Source: Sphingobium sp. CCH11-B1 (GTDB taxonomy: Bacteria > Pseudomonadota > Alphaproteobacteria > Sphingomonadales > Sphingomonadaceae). Taken from it: a DNA stretch of 64,000 bases. The position numbers and the translations under genes are program-made. Below are positions 1-7,285 of the stretch, piece after piece. Position 1 is the stretch's first letter. Every line of letters starts with the position of its first letter. Below the pieces are notes generated by a model. The model saw only the letters and a program-made list of their open reading frames with translations. It ran no database searches and was not told the origin of the DNA. The DNA lies in contig NZ_LSJY01000028.1 in NCBI RefSeq assembly GCF_001556865.1, positions 13,430-77,429 of the forward strand. The letters are read 5' to 3'.

Positions 1-2454
1 CTTGTCCTTGAAGGTGGAGACGGAACCGATCGGAACCATCTGCCCGCTGTTGGAGCGGGTTTTCAGGTTCGCGATGTCAGCCACCGTCCCGCGATGATCG
101 GCATCGGCCTGCGCGGTGACACGATAGGTGCGCCCCAGCAGGTTGAAGTCGTTGACGAAGGACGAACCCAGATAGACCTGCATCGCTTCGAATATCCGCT
201 CTGGCGGAACGCCCAGGAGATCGGCTTTGCGGCGATCCACATCGGCATAAACGCGTGGCGTGCCCACGTCGAACAGCGTGTAGACCATTGCCAGTCCCGG
301 CGTCTGGTTCGCCTTGCCGATCAGTTCGCCCGCCACCTTGTTAAGCTCGGCGTAGCCGCGGTCCTCGCGATCCTCGAGCATGATCCGATAGCCGCCGGCA
401 GATCCGATACCCTGGATCAAGGGCGGGGGGATGAGCAGGATGCGGGCCTTGTCGTAGCCTGCGACGGCCTTGTTGGCCTCGGCCATGATGCCGGCATAGG
501 TGGCGCCCTCCTCCTTGCGCTCGGCAAAGCTCTTGAACGGGAAGTAGATCGCGGCGCTGTTGGGCGCTTGCGTCTGGGACGGCCCGTGGAAGCCGGCGAA
601 CATCACTGCTCCGCGCAGCCCCTTGATCGGCAGAATCCTGGCGGCGACCTCGCGCGTTACCTTGTCGGTCCGCTCAAGCGACGCACCCGGCGGCAGCTGC
701 ACGACGGCCAGGAAATATCCCTGGTCCTGGGCTGGAATGAAACCGCCAGGCGTCGCCCAGAAGAGTGCGGCAGTCGCGGCGATCAACCCGGCATAGGTCA
801 GCAGCATCTTCTTGGGCCGCGCCACGAGGAAACGCGTAAGGCGGCCATAGTTCATGCTCAGGCGGTCGAAGCCGCGATTGAACATGTCGACAGCTATGCC
901 AAGCTTCTGCCGCCAGACCGGGTCGCCGCTACGATCGCGGTGACCATGTTTGGATTTCAGGAGCAAGGCCGCCGCAGCCGGCGAGAGCGTCAGCGACAGG
1001 ATGAGCGAGATGATCGTTGCGGTCGATATGGTCACCGCAAACTGCTGATAAAAGGCGCCGGAAATGCCGGTGATGAACAGCGTCGGCACGAAGACGGCGC
1101 ACAGCACCAGGACGATCGCCACCAGCGCGGTCGATACCTCGTCCATAGAGGTGCGCGCCGCCTCCAGAGGACTCATGCCATTTTCTATGTTGCGTTCGAC
1201 ATTCTCCACCACGACGATGGCGTCGTCGACGACGATGCCGATCGCCAGGACCAGGCCAAAGAGCGACAGGTTGTTGAGCGAATAGCCGAGGGCGGCCAGC
1301 ATGGTGGCAGTGCCGATCAGCGAAACGGGGATGGCGATGATCGGGATGATCGCCGCGCGCCAGTTCTGGAGAAACACCAGGATGACCAGGACCACCAGCA
1401 GAACCGCCTCGATCAACGTCTGATAAACGGCGTCGATCGACTGGCTGATGAACTCGGTCGGGTTGTAGATGACGCTATACTCAAGCCCTTTGGGGAAGCG
1501 ATTGGACAGCGTGTCCATTTCCGCCTTCACCTTTTCCGCCGCGTCGAGCGCGTTGGAGCCGGGGCGCTGCATAACGGCGATGACCACCGTGGGCTTGTTC
1601 GACAGATAGGTGTTGATGCCGTAATCCTGCGCGCCCAGCTCCACCCGCGCCACGTCGCTCACGCGGACCTGTCGGCCATCGGCGTCGGTGCGGATCACGA
1701 TGTTGGCAAATTGGCGAGGCTCGGTCAGGCGCCCTTGCATCTCGACGCCAAGTTGGAAGGCTTCCCCGCGATCATATGGGGGCTGGCCGATGGAACCAGC
1801 AGACACCTGAACATTCTGGGCACGCAGCGCCTGGACAATCTCGCCCGCGGTCAGATCGAGCGCAGCCGCGCGATCCGGGTCGATCCAGATGCGCATGGCA
1901 TAGTCACGCGACCCGAACAGCTGCACGTCGCCCACGCCATCCAGCCGGGCGAGACGGTCGCGCACCTGCGTCAGCGCATAGTTGGACAGATAGTTGCGGT
2001 CGAACGTGCCATCGGGCGACTGTAGATTGACGACCATGAGGAATTCGGGCGTCGTCTTGCGCGTGACGACGCCGAGACGCTGAACTTCTTCGGGCAGGCG
2101 GGGAACGGCCACCGCGACCCTGTTCTGGACCAGAACCTGCGCGGCATCGAGGTCGGTGCCGATCTTGAAGGTCACCGTGATGAGGACCTTGCCGTCGCCC
2201 GTCGACTGGCTGCTCTGGTAGAGCATGTCATCGACGCCGTTGATCTCCTGCTCGATCGGCGCGGCGACCGTCGAGGCAACGGTTTCCGCCGACGCTCCGG
2301 GATATTGCGCCGCGACGGTCACGGTCGGCGGCACGATGTCGGGATATTGGCTGACGGGCAGCCCGATGAAGGCCAGAGCACCCACAACGGTGATCACGAC
2401 CGCGATCACGGCCGCAAAGATGGGCCGGTCGATGAAGAAACGGGAGAAACGCAT
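1..2454 (-). CDS. RND multidrug efflux permease (AcrB/MexF type), 3' end outside window
   Basis: Inner-membrane proton-driven drug exporter of the hydrophobe/amphiphile RND family. The protein opens with the family hallmark (MRFSRFFIDRPIFAAVIAVV), then the porter region, then the membrane block containing the proton-relay stretch IGIVVDDAIVVVEN, where the two adjacent aspartates are conserved. About 818 residues are visible and the reading frame is still open at base 1; family members are about 1,040-1,060 residues, so roughly 230 C-terminal residues lie outside. The start is fixed by the conserved N-terminus. It lies 89 bp downstream of the adaptor gene on the same strand, so the two should form one tripartite pump operon. 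No outer-membrane channel gene is visible; it may lie beyond the edge. Substrates cannot be predicted. The long reading frame on the opposite strand here is a GC-rich shadow. Confidence 0.95.
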   Translation of the reverse strand, partial: MRFSRFFIDRPIFAAVIAVVITVVGALAFIGLPVSQYPDIVPPTVTVAAQYPGASAETVASTVAAPIEQEINGVDDMLYQSSQSTGDGKVLITVTFKIGTDLDAAQVLVQNRVAVAVPRLPEEVQRLGVVTRKTTPEFLMVVNLQSPDGTFDRNYLSNYALTQVRDRLARLDGVGDVQLFGSRDYAMRIWIDPDRAAALDLTAGEIVQALRAQNVQVSAGSIGQPPYDRGEAFQLGVEMQGRLTEPRQFANIVIRTDADGRQVRVSDVARVELGAQDYGINTYLSNKPTVVIAVMQRPGSNALDAAEKVKAEMDTLSNRFPKGLEYSVIYNPTEFISQSIDAVYQTLIEAVLLVVLVILVFLQNWRAAIIPIIAIPVSLIGTATMLAALGYSLNNLSLFGLVLAIGIVVDDAIVVVENVERNIENGMSPLEAARTSMDEVSTALVAIVLVLCAVFVPTLFITGISGAFYQQFAVTISTATIISLILSLTLSPAAAALLLKSKHGHRDRSGDPVWRQKLGIAVDMFNRGFDRLSMNYGRLTRFLVARPKKMLLTYAGLIAATAALFWATPGGFIPAQDQGYFLAVVQLPPGASLERTDKVTREVAARILPIKGLRGAVMFAGFHGPSQTQAPNSAAIYFPFKSFAERKEEGATYAGIMAEANKAVAGYDKARILLIPPPLIQGIGSAGGYRIMLEDREDRGYAELNKVAGELIGKANQTPGLAMVYTLFDVGTPRVYADVDRRKADLLGVPPERIFEAMQVYLGSSFVNDFNLLGRTYRVTAQADADHRGTVADIANLKTRSNSGQMVPIGSVSTFKDK

Positions 2455-2543
2455 CGGATCGTCCTTTGCGAGCAAAAACCGGCCGTACGATCCGGAAAAC
2501 CGGATCGCAGACAGTCACATTGCAGTTGCGGGTCGAATGAAGA

Positions 2544-3806
2544 TCAGCGAGCGAAGGTAGCCTGCGCCGCCGCGGGCGAGAATGCGTCCGTTGCCGACAC
2601 TGGCGCCGCCGCAGGCCTGATCGGAACAGGCCGCACCGAAACCTTCGCGCCCGGCATGGCAGCCTGCAGGTTTGAAACGATCACACGATCCTGCGGGGTG
2701 AGGCCAGAACGGATGATCCGCAGGCCGTCCACGATAGGACCAAGTTCCACCGGCTTGGCGGTCACGACATCGTCCTTGCCGATGGTCAGCACAGTCTTGC
2801 GTGCCTGGTCGGACTGGATGGCCTCGTCCGGCACGAGCAGCGCATTGACCTTGCCGCCATCCGACAGACGCATGTTGCCGAACAGGCCGGGTGTCAGGAA
2901 ATTGTCGGAATTGGGGAGGACAGCCCTGACACGGATCGTGCCCGAATGGGGATCGAGCCCATTGTCGGTAAAGTCGAGCCTGCCTTTCCAGCGATAGTCC
3001 GCCTCATCCTGCAGACGGATTTCGACCTTATCGCCCCCCTGCCCGTCGCGCCGCGACTTGAGGTAAAGCGCTTCCGAGGCATCGAAGTTGAAGTAGATGG
3101 GGTCGAGTTTGTTGACGGTCGTCAGAAGAGTTGCGCCGGTCCCCTCAGCCCCCGAAACGAGATTGCCGATATCCACTCGCCGATCCGACACACGGCCGGC
3201 GATCGGAGCGCGGATCCTGGTGAACTCCACATCGAGAGCCCGCTGCCGTTCACGGGCCTGCGCCGCTGCCAAAGCAGCCTGCGCCGCCTGAAGGCGCGAG
3301 CGGAGCGCATCGATTTCGCTGGCCGATATCGCTTCGTCGCCGGTCAGCCGCTGGACGCGCGCATAATCATTCTGGGCGAGCAGCAATGCGCTGCGCGCCG
3401 AGGCGCTGTTCGCGCGAGCTTCGGCTAGCGCAGCCAGAAAGGGCCGCTGGTCGATCGTGAAGAGCAGCTGGCCCTGGCGGACATAGTCCCCGTCGCGAAA
3501 GTGGATGGCGGTGACGGCACCCGATACGCGCGGGCGGATGTCGACCGTCTGGCTGGGCGCGAACCGCCCGACATAATCATCCCATTGCGTCACCGCTCTT
3601 AAAAGGGGCGCCGATACGCCGACCGTGGCGATGGGCGCGGCGGACGCCTGCGCTTCCGGCTGCGCCGCGAATTTCCACGCAACCCCGCCCAGCAGCAGCA
3701 CGCCGATCGCAGCCCAAGCTGCACGTCGCTTCATGCCGCTTCTCGACCCGGAAAGGTTGACGCCTTTCGCCTGACCGTCTTGCTCGATCCTGGTCACCAT
3801 ATTCAT
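2544..3806 (-). CDS. RND efflux periplasmic adaptor (membrane fusion protein, HlyD/AcrA family)
   Basis: Periplasmic adaptor of 420 residues linking the RND permease to an outer-membrane channel. It has a short cytoplasmic lead, one membrane anchor at about residues 27-44 (AAWAAIGVLLLGGVAWKF), a barrel-sandwich lipoyl half-site (VSGAVTAIHFRDGDYVRQGQ), an alpha-helical hairpin rich in Ala and Gln, the second lipoyl half (FTRIRAPIAGRVSDRRV) and a C-terminal beta-barrel/MP domain. The start at 3806 is chosen because its ATG overlaps the stop of the upstream small gene as ATGA, indicating translational coupling. A longer frame continues upstream but runs through the coding sequence of that gene. 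Expression is probably controlled by the TetR-type repressor through the operators at 4438-4499. Confidence 0.93.
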   Translation of the reverse strand: MNMVTRIEQDGQAKGVNLSGSRSGMKRRAAWAAIGVLLLGGVAWKFAAQPEAQASAAPIATVGVSAPLLRAVTQWDDYVGRFAPSQTVDIRPRVSGAVTAIHFRDGDYVRQGQLLFTIDQRPFLAALAEARANSASARSALLLAQNDYARVQRLTGDEAISASEIDALRSRLQAAQAALAAAQARERQRALDVEFTRIRAPIAGRVSDRRVDIGNLVSGAEGTGATLLTTVNKLDPIYFNFDASEALYLKSRRDGQGGDKVEIRLQDEADYRWKGRLDFTDNGLDPHSGTIRVRAVLPNSDNFLTPGLFGNMRLSDGGKVNALLVPDEAIQSDQARKTVLTIGKDDVVTAKPVELGPIVDGLRIIRSGLTPQDRVIVSNLQAAMPGAKVSVRPVPIRPAAAPVSATDAFSPAAAQATFAR

Positions 3807-4204
3807 GCGCGGGGCCCCTTCAATGCGCGACGCGCTGCCGTAACTGCAGACAGCAGGGTTTCGAGCTGCCCTTCGCTGAAGCCAGCCGCCAGAAAAGCGT
3901 CGATCGATGAGGGACGGACGGCAAAACCCTGATGCCAGGCCTCGACAGCCAGACGCCGCAAAGCCTCCAGCTTGCCGTCCGCCAACTGGAAATGCGGCTG
4001 GGGTCCAAAGAGGATCGTCTTTAGCCGGGACCACCGGCCCGGAGCGCGCAAAGACGCCATTCCATCGGTTCGCGCAAGGTGCACGATCTGCCATTCTGCG
4101 GTGGTAAACCCAAGCGCAGCAGTCTTGATGCGCTCGCGCATCGCAGGCAAAGCAAGTCCAGCCCCCGCCGCTGGCAGCGGCTGGGCGAAATCTACATACG
4201 CCAT
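3803..4204 (-). CDS. Small protein resembling AhpD/carboxymuconolactone decarboxylase fold, first gene of efflux operon
   Basis: A 133-residue protein beginning MAYVDFAQPL. The C-terminal half (KLEALRRLAVEAW, then DAFLAAGFSEGQLETLLSAV) resembles the last helices of AhpD/CMD-like proteins, in which that segment follows the active-site helix. The CxxC(x)nH redox motif of true AhpD proteins is absent; I see no cysteine at all, so peroxidase-reductase activity is unlikely. The ATG at 4204 has an AAGGGG ribosome site about 9 nt upstream; a TTG at 4231 is an in-frame alternative. It ends in an ATGA overlap with the adaptor gene. Its place at the head of an efflux operon suggests an accessory or ligand-handling role, but that is inference. 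The family match rests on short local similarity only. Confidence 0.6.
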   Translation of the reverse strand: MAYVDFAQPLPAAGAGLALPAMRERIKTAALGFTTAEWQIVHLARTDGMASLRAPGRWSRLKTILFGPQPHFQLADGKLEALRRLAVEAWHQGFAVRPSSIDAFLAAGFSEGQLETLLSAVTAARRALKGPRA

Positions 4205-4437
4205 ATTCAAAACCCCTTGTTGAACGCTCAAGGCAACGGGAGGCGTGAACAGGCCATTCGCCCGTCACGCCGGATCATTCCAAGATCGCGCAAAACCGTT
4301 GAACCGGGGCAAACCCGGTCAGCAGGAAAGATGATGGTCGCAACCGCCATTCAGCGGAACGCTCCCATTGTCGAATGGTCAACTCATACAGACATCAGCA
4401 TAATTTGCTCCTTCGAGGCAAAGCCTCACCGGAATTC

Positions 4438-4451
4438 ATACTGACTGGTAT
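4438..4451. promoter_or_regulatory. TetR-type operator, copy 1 (ATACTG-AC-TGGTAT)
   Basis: Inverted repeat of 6-bp half-sites with a 2-bp spacer, the same design as the sites at 4486 and 5140 with one changed base per arm. It lies in the 325-bp gap between the efflux operon start (4204) and the end of the tetR gene (4530), where the efflux promoter must be. That gap holds no gene I can support. Confidence 0.6.
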
Positions 4452-4485
4452 ATAATGGCGAGCAGTTCCTCGTCAACGACTTTTT

Positions 4486-4499
4486 ATACCGACCGGTAT
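4486..4499. promoter_or_regulatory. TetR-type operator, copy 2 (ATACCG-AC-CGGTAT)
   Basis: Perfect 6-bp inverted repeat with a 2-bp spacer, 48 bp centre to centre from copy 1 and upstream of the efflux operon. The half-site is identical to the one overlapping the tetR start codon. Repressor binding here would control the efflux operon. Confidence 0.7.
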
Positions 4500-4529
4500 T
4501 TTTCTGAAAATGCCTGTCAGGAGGACATT

Positions 4530-5141
4530 TTACTTCGTCGGCCACATCGTCAACGTCGTATGGACCAGCTGCTCCAGCTGCTGGCGGCTTGCTCCACCGC
4601 TCGCCTGCACACCCATGCCCTGGATCACGGCCATCAGATAAGCAGCAAGAGCCGCAGGCTCGACGCCGTCCGGCAAATCCCCCTCTTCCTGTGCCCGCTC
4701 CAGCCGCTCGATGAGCGCCCTGTCCGACGACGCCCGCCGGGCAATCACATCCGCCTTGATGGACTCCGCCTGCGTCGTGCAGGCCACCATGCTCATGACC
4801 CCAAGACAGGCACGCGGGTCATTGCTTCCCGTCTGCATGTCCAGCGTTCCGCGCAGCAGCCGCTCCGCCACGCCACGCGCCGTCGGTTCCTGCAAGGCCG
4901 AACGCATGTAGCAGAGCTTGTCGCGCTCGTAGAGGTCCAAAGCCTTGTGAAACAAGGCTTCCTTATTGCCGAAACAGGCATAGAGGCTGGGTTTGGTTAT
5001 CCCCATCGCTTCCGTCAGTTCGGCAAGGGAGGCGCCCTCATATCCCTTTTCCCAGAATACCGTAAGCGCAGCCGACAAGGCCTCTTCGGGATCGAATTCC
5101 CGAGGACGTCCCCTCGTTGCAGATTCCGCGGCGCTTTTCAT
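4530..5141 (-). CDS. TetR-family transcriptional repressor of the efflux operon
   Basis: 203 residues. The N-terminal TetR helix-turn-helix is clear (GRPREFDPEEAL, then GASLAELTEAMGITKPSLYACFGNKEALF, residues about 10-65), followed by an all-helical ligand and dimerisation domain in the AcrR/TetR_C style. The gene sits directly upstream of the efflux operon on the same strand, with two palindromic sites between them and a third covering its own start codon. Local autoregulated repression of drug efflux is therefore the simplest reading. The inducer is unknown; a substrate of the pump or an aldehyde would be plausible given the formaldehyde genes just upstream, but nothing in the sequence decides this. 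Confidence 0.93.
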   Translation of the reverse strand: MKSAAESATRGRPREFDPEEALSAALTVFWEKGYEGASLAELTEAMGITKPSLYACFGNKEALFHKALDLYERDKLCYMRSALQEPTARGVAERLLRGTLDMQTGSNDPRACLGVMSMVACTTQAESIKADVIARRASSDRALIERLERAQEEGDLPDGVEPAALAAYLMAVIQGMGVQASGGASRQQLEQLVHTTLTMWPTK

Positions 5142-5153
5142 ACCGGACGGTAT
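5140..5153. promoter_or_regulatory. TetR-type operator overlapping the tetR start (ATACCG-GA-CGGTAT)
   Basis: Perfect 6-bp inverted repeat with a 2-bp spacer. It overlaps the ATG of the tetR gene (5139-5141) and lies in the 21-bp gap after the formylglutathione hydrolase stop codon, so it should mediate autorepression. Confidence 0.7.
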
Positions 5154-5162
5154 ATAGTGCGG

Positions 5163-6038
5163 CTAGCCAGCATGTCCAGCCCCGGTGCCGAAGGGGTCGG
5201 CGCCCAGCCGATCAGCGTGCCAGTTCAAATGGTCCGCCATGAAGGTGGACACGAAATAATAGCTATGATCATAGCCGGGCTGCAATCGCAGTGTCAGGCG
5301 CTGCTCCGCGCGCTTGCAGGCTGCCGCGAAAAGCTCCGGCTTCAACTGTTCTTCAAGAAACGGATCCGCGTCCCCCTGATCGATCAGGATGTCAGACATC
5401 CGCGCGCCGTCCTCCACCAATGCGACCGCGTCATGATGCCGCCAGCGCCCCCTATCCTCCCCGATATAGGCCCCAAACGCCTTTTGGCCCCATGGAACCT
5501 GCGATGGGGCGACGATCGGCGAGAAGGCGGACACCGCGCGAAAACGTCCCGTCATGCCCAGTGCCATGGTCAAGGCACCGTGACCGCCCATCGAATGACC
5601 CATGATCGACTGTCGCTGCATATCGGCCGGATATTCCTGCTCGATCAACGCCGGCAGTTCCTCCGTGACGTAGGACCACATCCGGTAATGCGTCGCATAA
5701 GGCGACCGGGTCGCGTCGACGTAAAAGCCCGCGCCAAGACCCAGATCGTAGCTTCCCTGCGGATCGTCGGGCACATCATCGCCGCGCGGGCTGGTGTCGG
5801 GCGCCACGAATATCAGCCCCAACTCGGCACAGGCGCGACGATATTCCCCCTTTTCGGTCACGTTCGCGTGGCTGCAGGTCAGGCCGGACAGATACCAGAC
5901 CACCGGCAACCTGACGCCGTCTTCATGGGGCGGGACATAGACCGAAAAGGTCATGTCCGTACCAGTGGAGGAGGACGCATGTCGGCAAATATCCTGCCGC
6001 CCACCAAAGGCGACATGGCTCTCGACGATGTCCATCAT
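5163..6038 (-). CDS. frmB: S-formylglutathione hydrolase
   Basis: Cytosolic alpha/beta-hydrolase of 291 residues that hydrolyses S-formylglutathione to formate and glutathione, the second step of glutathione-dependent formaldehyde detoxification. The nucleophile elbow GHSMGGHGA places the catalytic serine at about residue 149; the other triad members fit Asp225 (QGDADPF) and His258 (GYDHSYYF). Length matches the family (about 280 residues). Its ATG overlaps the stop of the upstream dehydrogenase gene as TGATG, so the two are translated as a coupled pair. A second ATG immediately follows the first, so either Met may start the protein. The long plus-strand frame over this region is a shadow. 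Confidence 0.96.
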   Translation of the reverse strand: MMDIVESHVAFGGRQDICRHASSSTGTDMTFSVYVPPHEDGVRLPVVWYLSGLTCSHANVTEKGEYRRACAELGLIFVAPDTSPRGDDVPDDPQGSYDLGLGAGFYVDATRSPYATHYRMWSYVTEELPALIEQEYPADMQRQSIMGHSMGGHGALTMALGMTGRFRAVSAFSPIVAPSQVPWGQKAFGAYIGEDRGRWRHHDAVALVEDGARMSDILIDQGDADPFLEEQLKPELFAAACKRAEQRLTLRLQPGYDHSYYFVSTFMADHLNWHADRLGADPFGTGAGHAG

Positions 6039-7150
6039 CAGTAAAGGACGACGCTGCGGATCGATTCGCCCTGGTGCATCAGGTCGAACCCCTTGTTTAT
6101 CTCTTCAAGGCTGAGGACATGGGTGATCATGGGATCGATTTCTATCTTCCCGTTCATATACCAGTCGACGATCTTCGGCACGTCCGTCCGGCCTTTCGCC
6201 CCGCCGAAAGCGGTACCCTTCCACACTCGTCCGGTCACCAGCTGGAACGGGCGGGTGCTGACCTCCTTGCCGGCTTCGGCCACCCCGATGATGATGCTTT
6301 CGCCCCATCCCCGATGGCAGCATTCCAGTGCAGTCCGCATGACATCCGTATTGCCGGTGGCATCGAAACTGTAGTCGGCGCCGCCGTCCGTCAGTTTCAG
6401 CACCTCGGCAATCACGTCCTCGCGGCTCTTGCCCTTCCCGTTGATGAAATGCGTCATGCCAAAGCGGCGCCCCCATTCCTCGCGTTCGGGATTGATGTCG
6501 ACGCCCACGATGACGTCCGCGCCGACCATCCGGGCACCCTGAATGACATTGAGGCCGATGCCGCCCAGCCCGAACACGACAACTTTCTCGCCGACCTGCA
6601 CCTTGGCGGTGTTGACGACGGCCCCGACGCCGGTGGTGACGCCGCAACCGACATAGCAGCTTGCCTGAAAGGGCGCGTCCTCGCGAATTTTTGCCACTGC
6701 GATTTCGGGCAGCACGGTGAAGTTGGAGAAGGTCGAGCAACCCATATAATGGTAGATCGGCTGTCCCTTGTAGGAAAAGCGGGTCGTGCCATCGGGCATC
6801 AGGCCCTTGCCCTGCGTCGCGCGGATGGCCGTGCAGAGGTTGGTCTTGCCCGACAGGCAGCTTTTACACTGACGGCATTCGGGCGTGTAGAGCGGAATGA
6901 CATGGTCCCCCGGCACGACGCTGGTCACGCCCTGCCCGACTTCGCGCACGATGCCCGCCCCTTCATGACCCAGCACCGAAGGGAAGATGCCTTCGCTGTC
7001 GAACCCGTCCAGCGTGTAGGCGTCGGTATGGCAGATGCCGGTCGCCATAATCTCGACCAGCACCTCGCCCGGCTTTGGACCTTCCAGGTCCAGCTCCACG
7101 ATCTCGAGCGGCTTCTTGGCCTCGAAAGCCACGGCGGCGCGGGTCTTCAT
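6038..7150 (-). CDS. frmA: S-(hydroxymethyl)glutathione dehydrogenase / class III alcohol dehydrogenase
   Basis: Zinc-dependent NAD(P)-linked enzyme of 370 residues that oxidises S-hydroxymethylglutathione, formed from formaldehyde and glutathione, to S-formylglutathione. Visible features are the catalytic zinc ligands Cys40 (TGICHTD) and His62 (GHEGAG), the structural zinc cysteines 92, 95, 98 and 106 ([16 protein letters not shown]), and the Rossmann motif GLGGIGLN. It forms a two-gene unit with the downstream hydrolase. The 135-bp gap before it (7151-7285) should hold the promoter; I could not fix -35/-10 boxes there. Also known as adhC or flhA in other species. Formaldehyde could come from demethylation reactions, but no demethylase is seen nearby. 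Confidence 0.97.
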   Translation of the reverse strand: MKTRAAVAFEAKKPLEIVELDLEGPKPGEVLVEIMATGICHTDAYTLDGFDSEGIFPSVLGHEGAGIVREVGQGVTSVVPGDHVIPLYTPECRQCKSCLSGKTNLCTAIRATQGKGLMPDGTTRFSYKGQPIYHYMGCSTFSNFTVLPEIAVAKIREDAPFQASCYVGCGVTTGVGAVVNTAKVQVGEKVVVFGLGGIGLNVIQGARMVGADVIVGVDINPEREEWGRRFGMTHFINGKGKSREDVIAEVLKLTDGGADYSFDATGNTDVMRTALECCHRGWGESIIIGVAEAGKEVSTRPFQLVTGRVWKGTAFGGAKGRTDVPKIVDWYMNGKIEIDPMITHVLSLEEINKGFDLMHQGESIRSVVLY

Positions 7151-7285
7151 GATTTGTCTCCAGCAAGATAAGCGGACGGTGCGTTTCCCAGGCCGCCTCT
7201 AGCAAGATTGCATCGCGGCGATAAAGCCCTGTTTGAGACCACTTCTTCCCGGTTCCCCAGTCCGCAGACAGACGATCTGGCCCGG

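Noticed and set aside
94..2025. Long plus-strand reading frame opposite the RND permease
   Set aside because: The minus strand encodes a full, well-conserved RND protein; the plus frame is Arg/Asp/Gln-rich and matches nothing, as expected for a shadow in GC-rich DNA.
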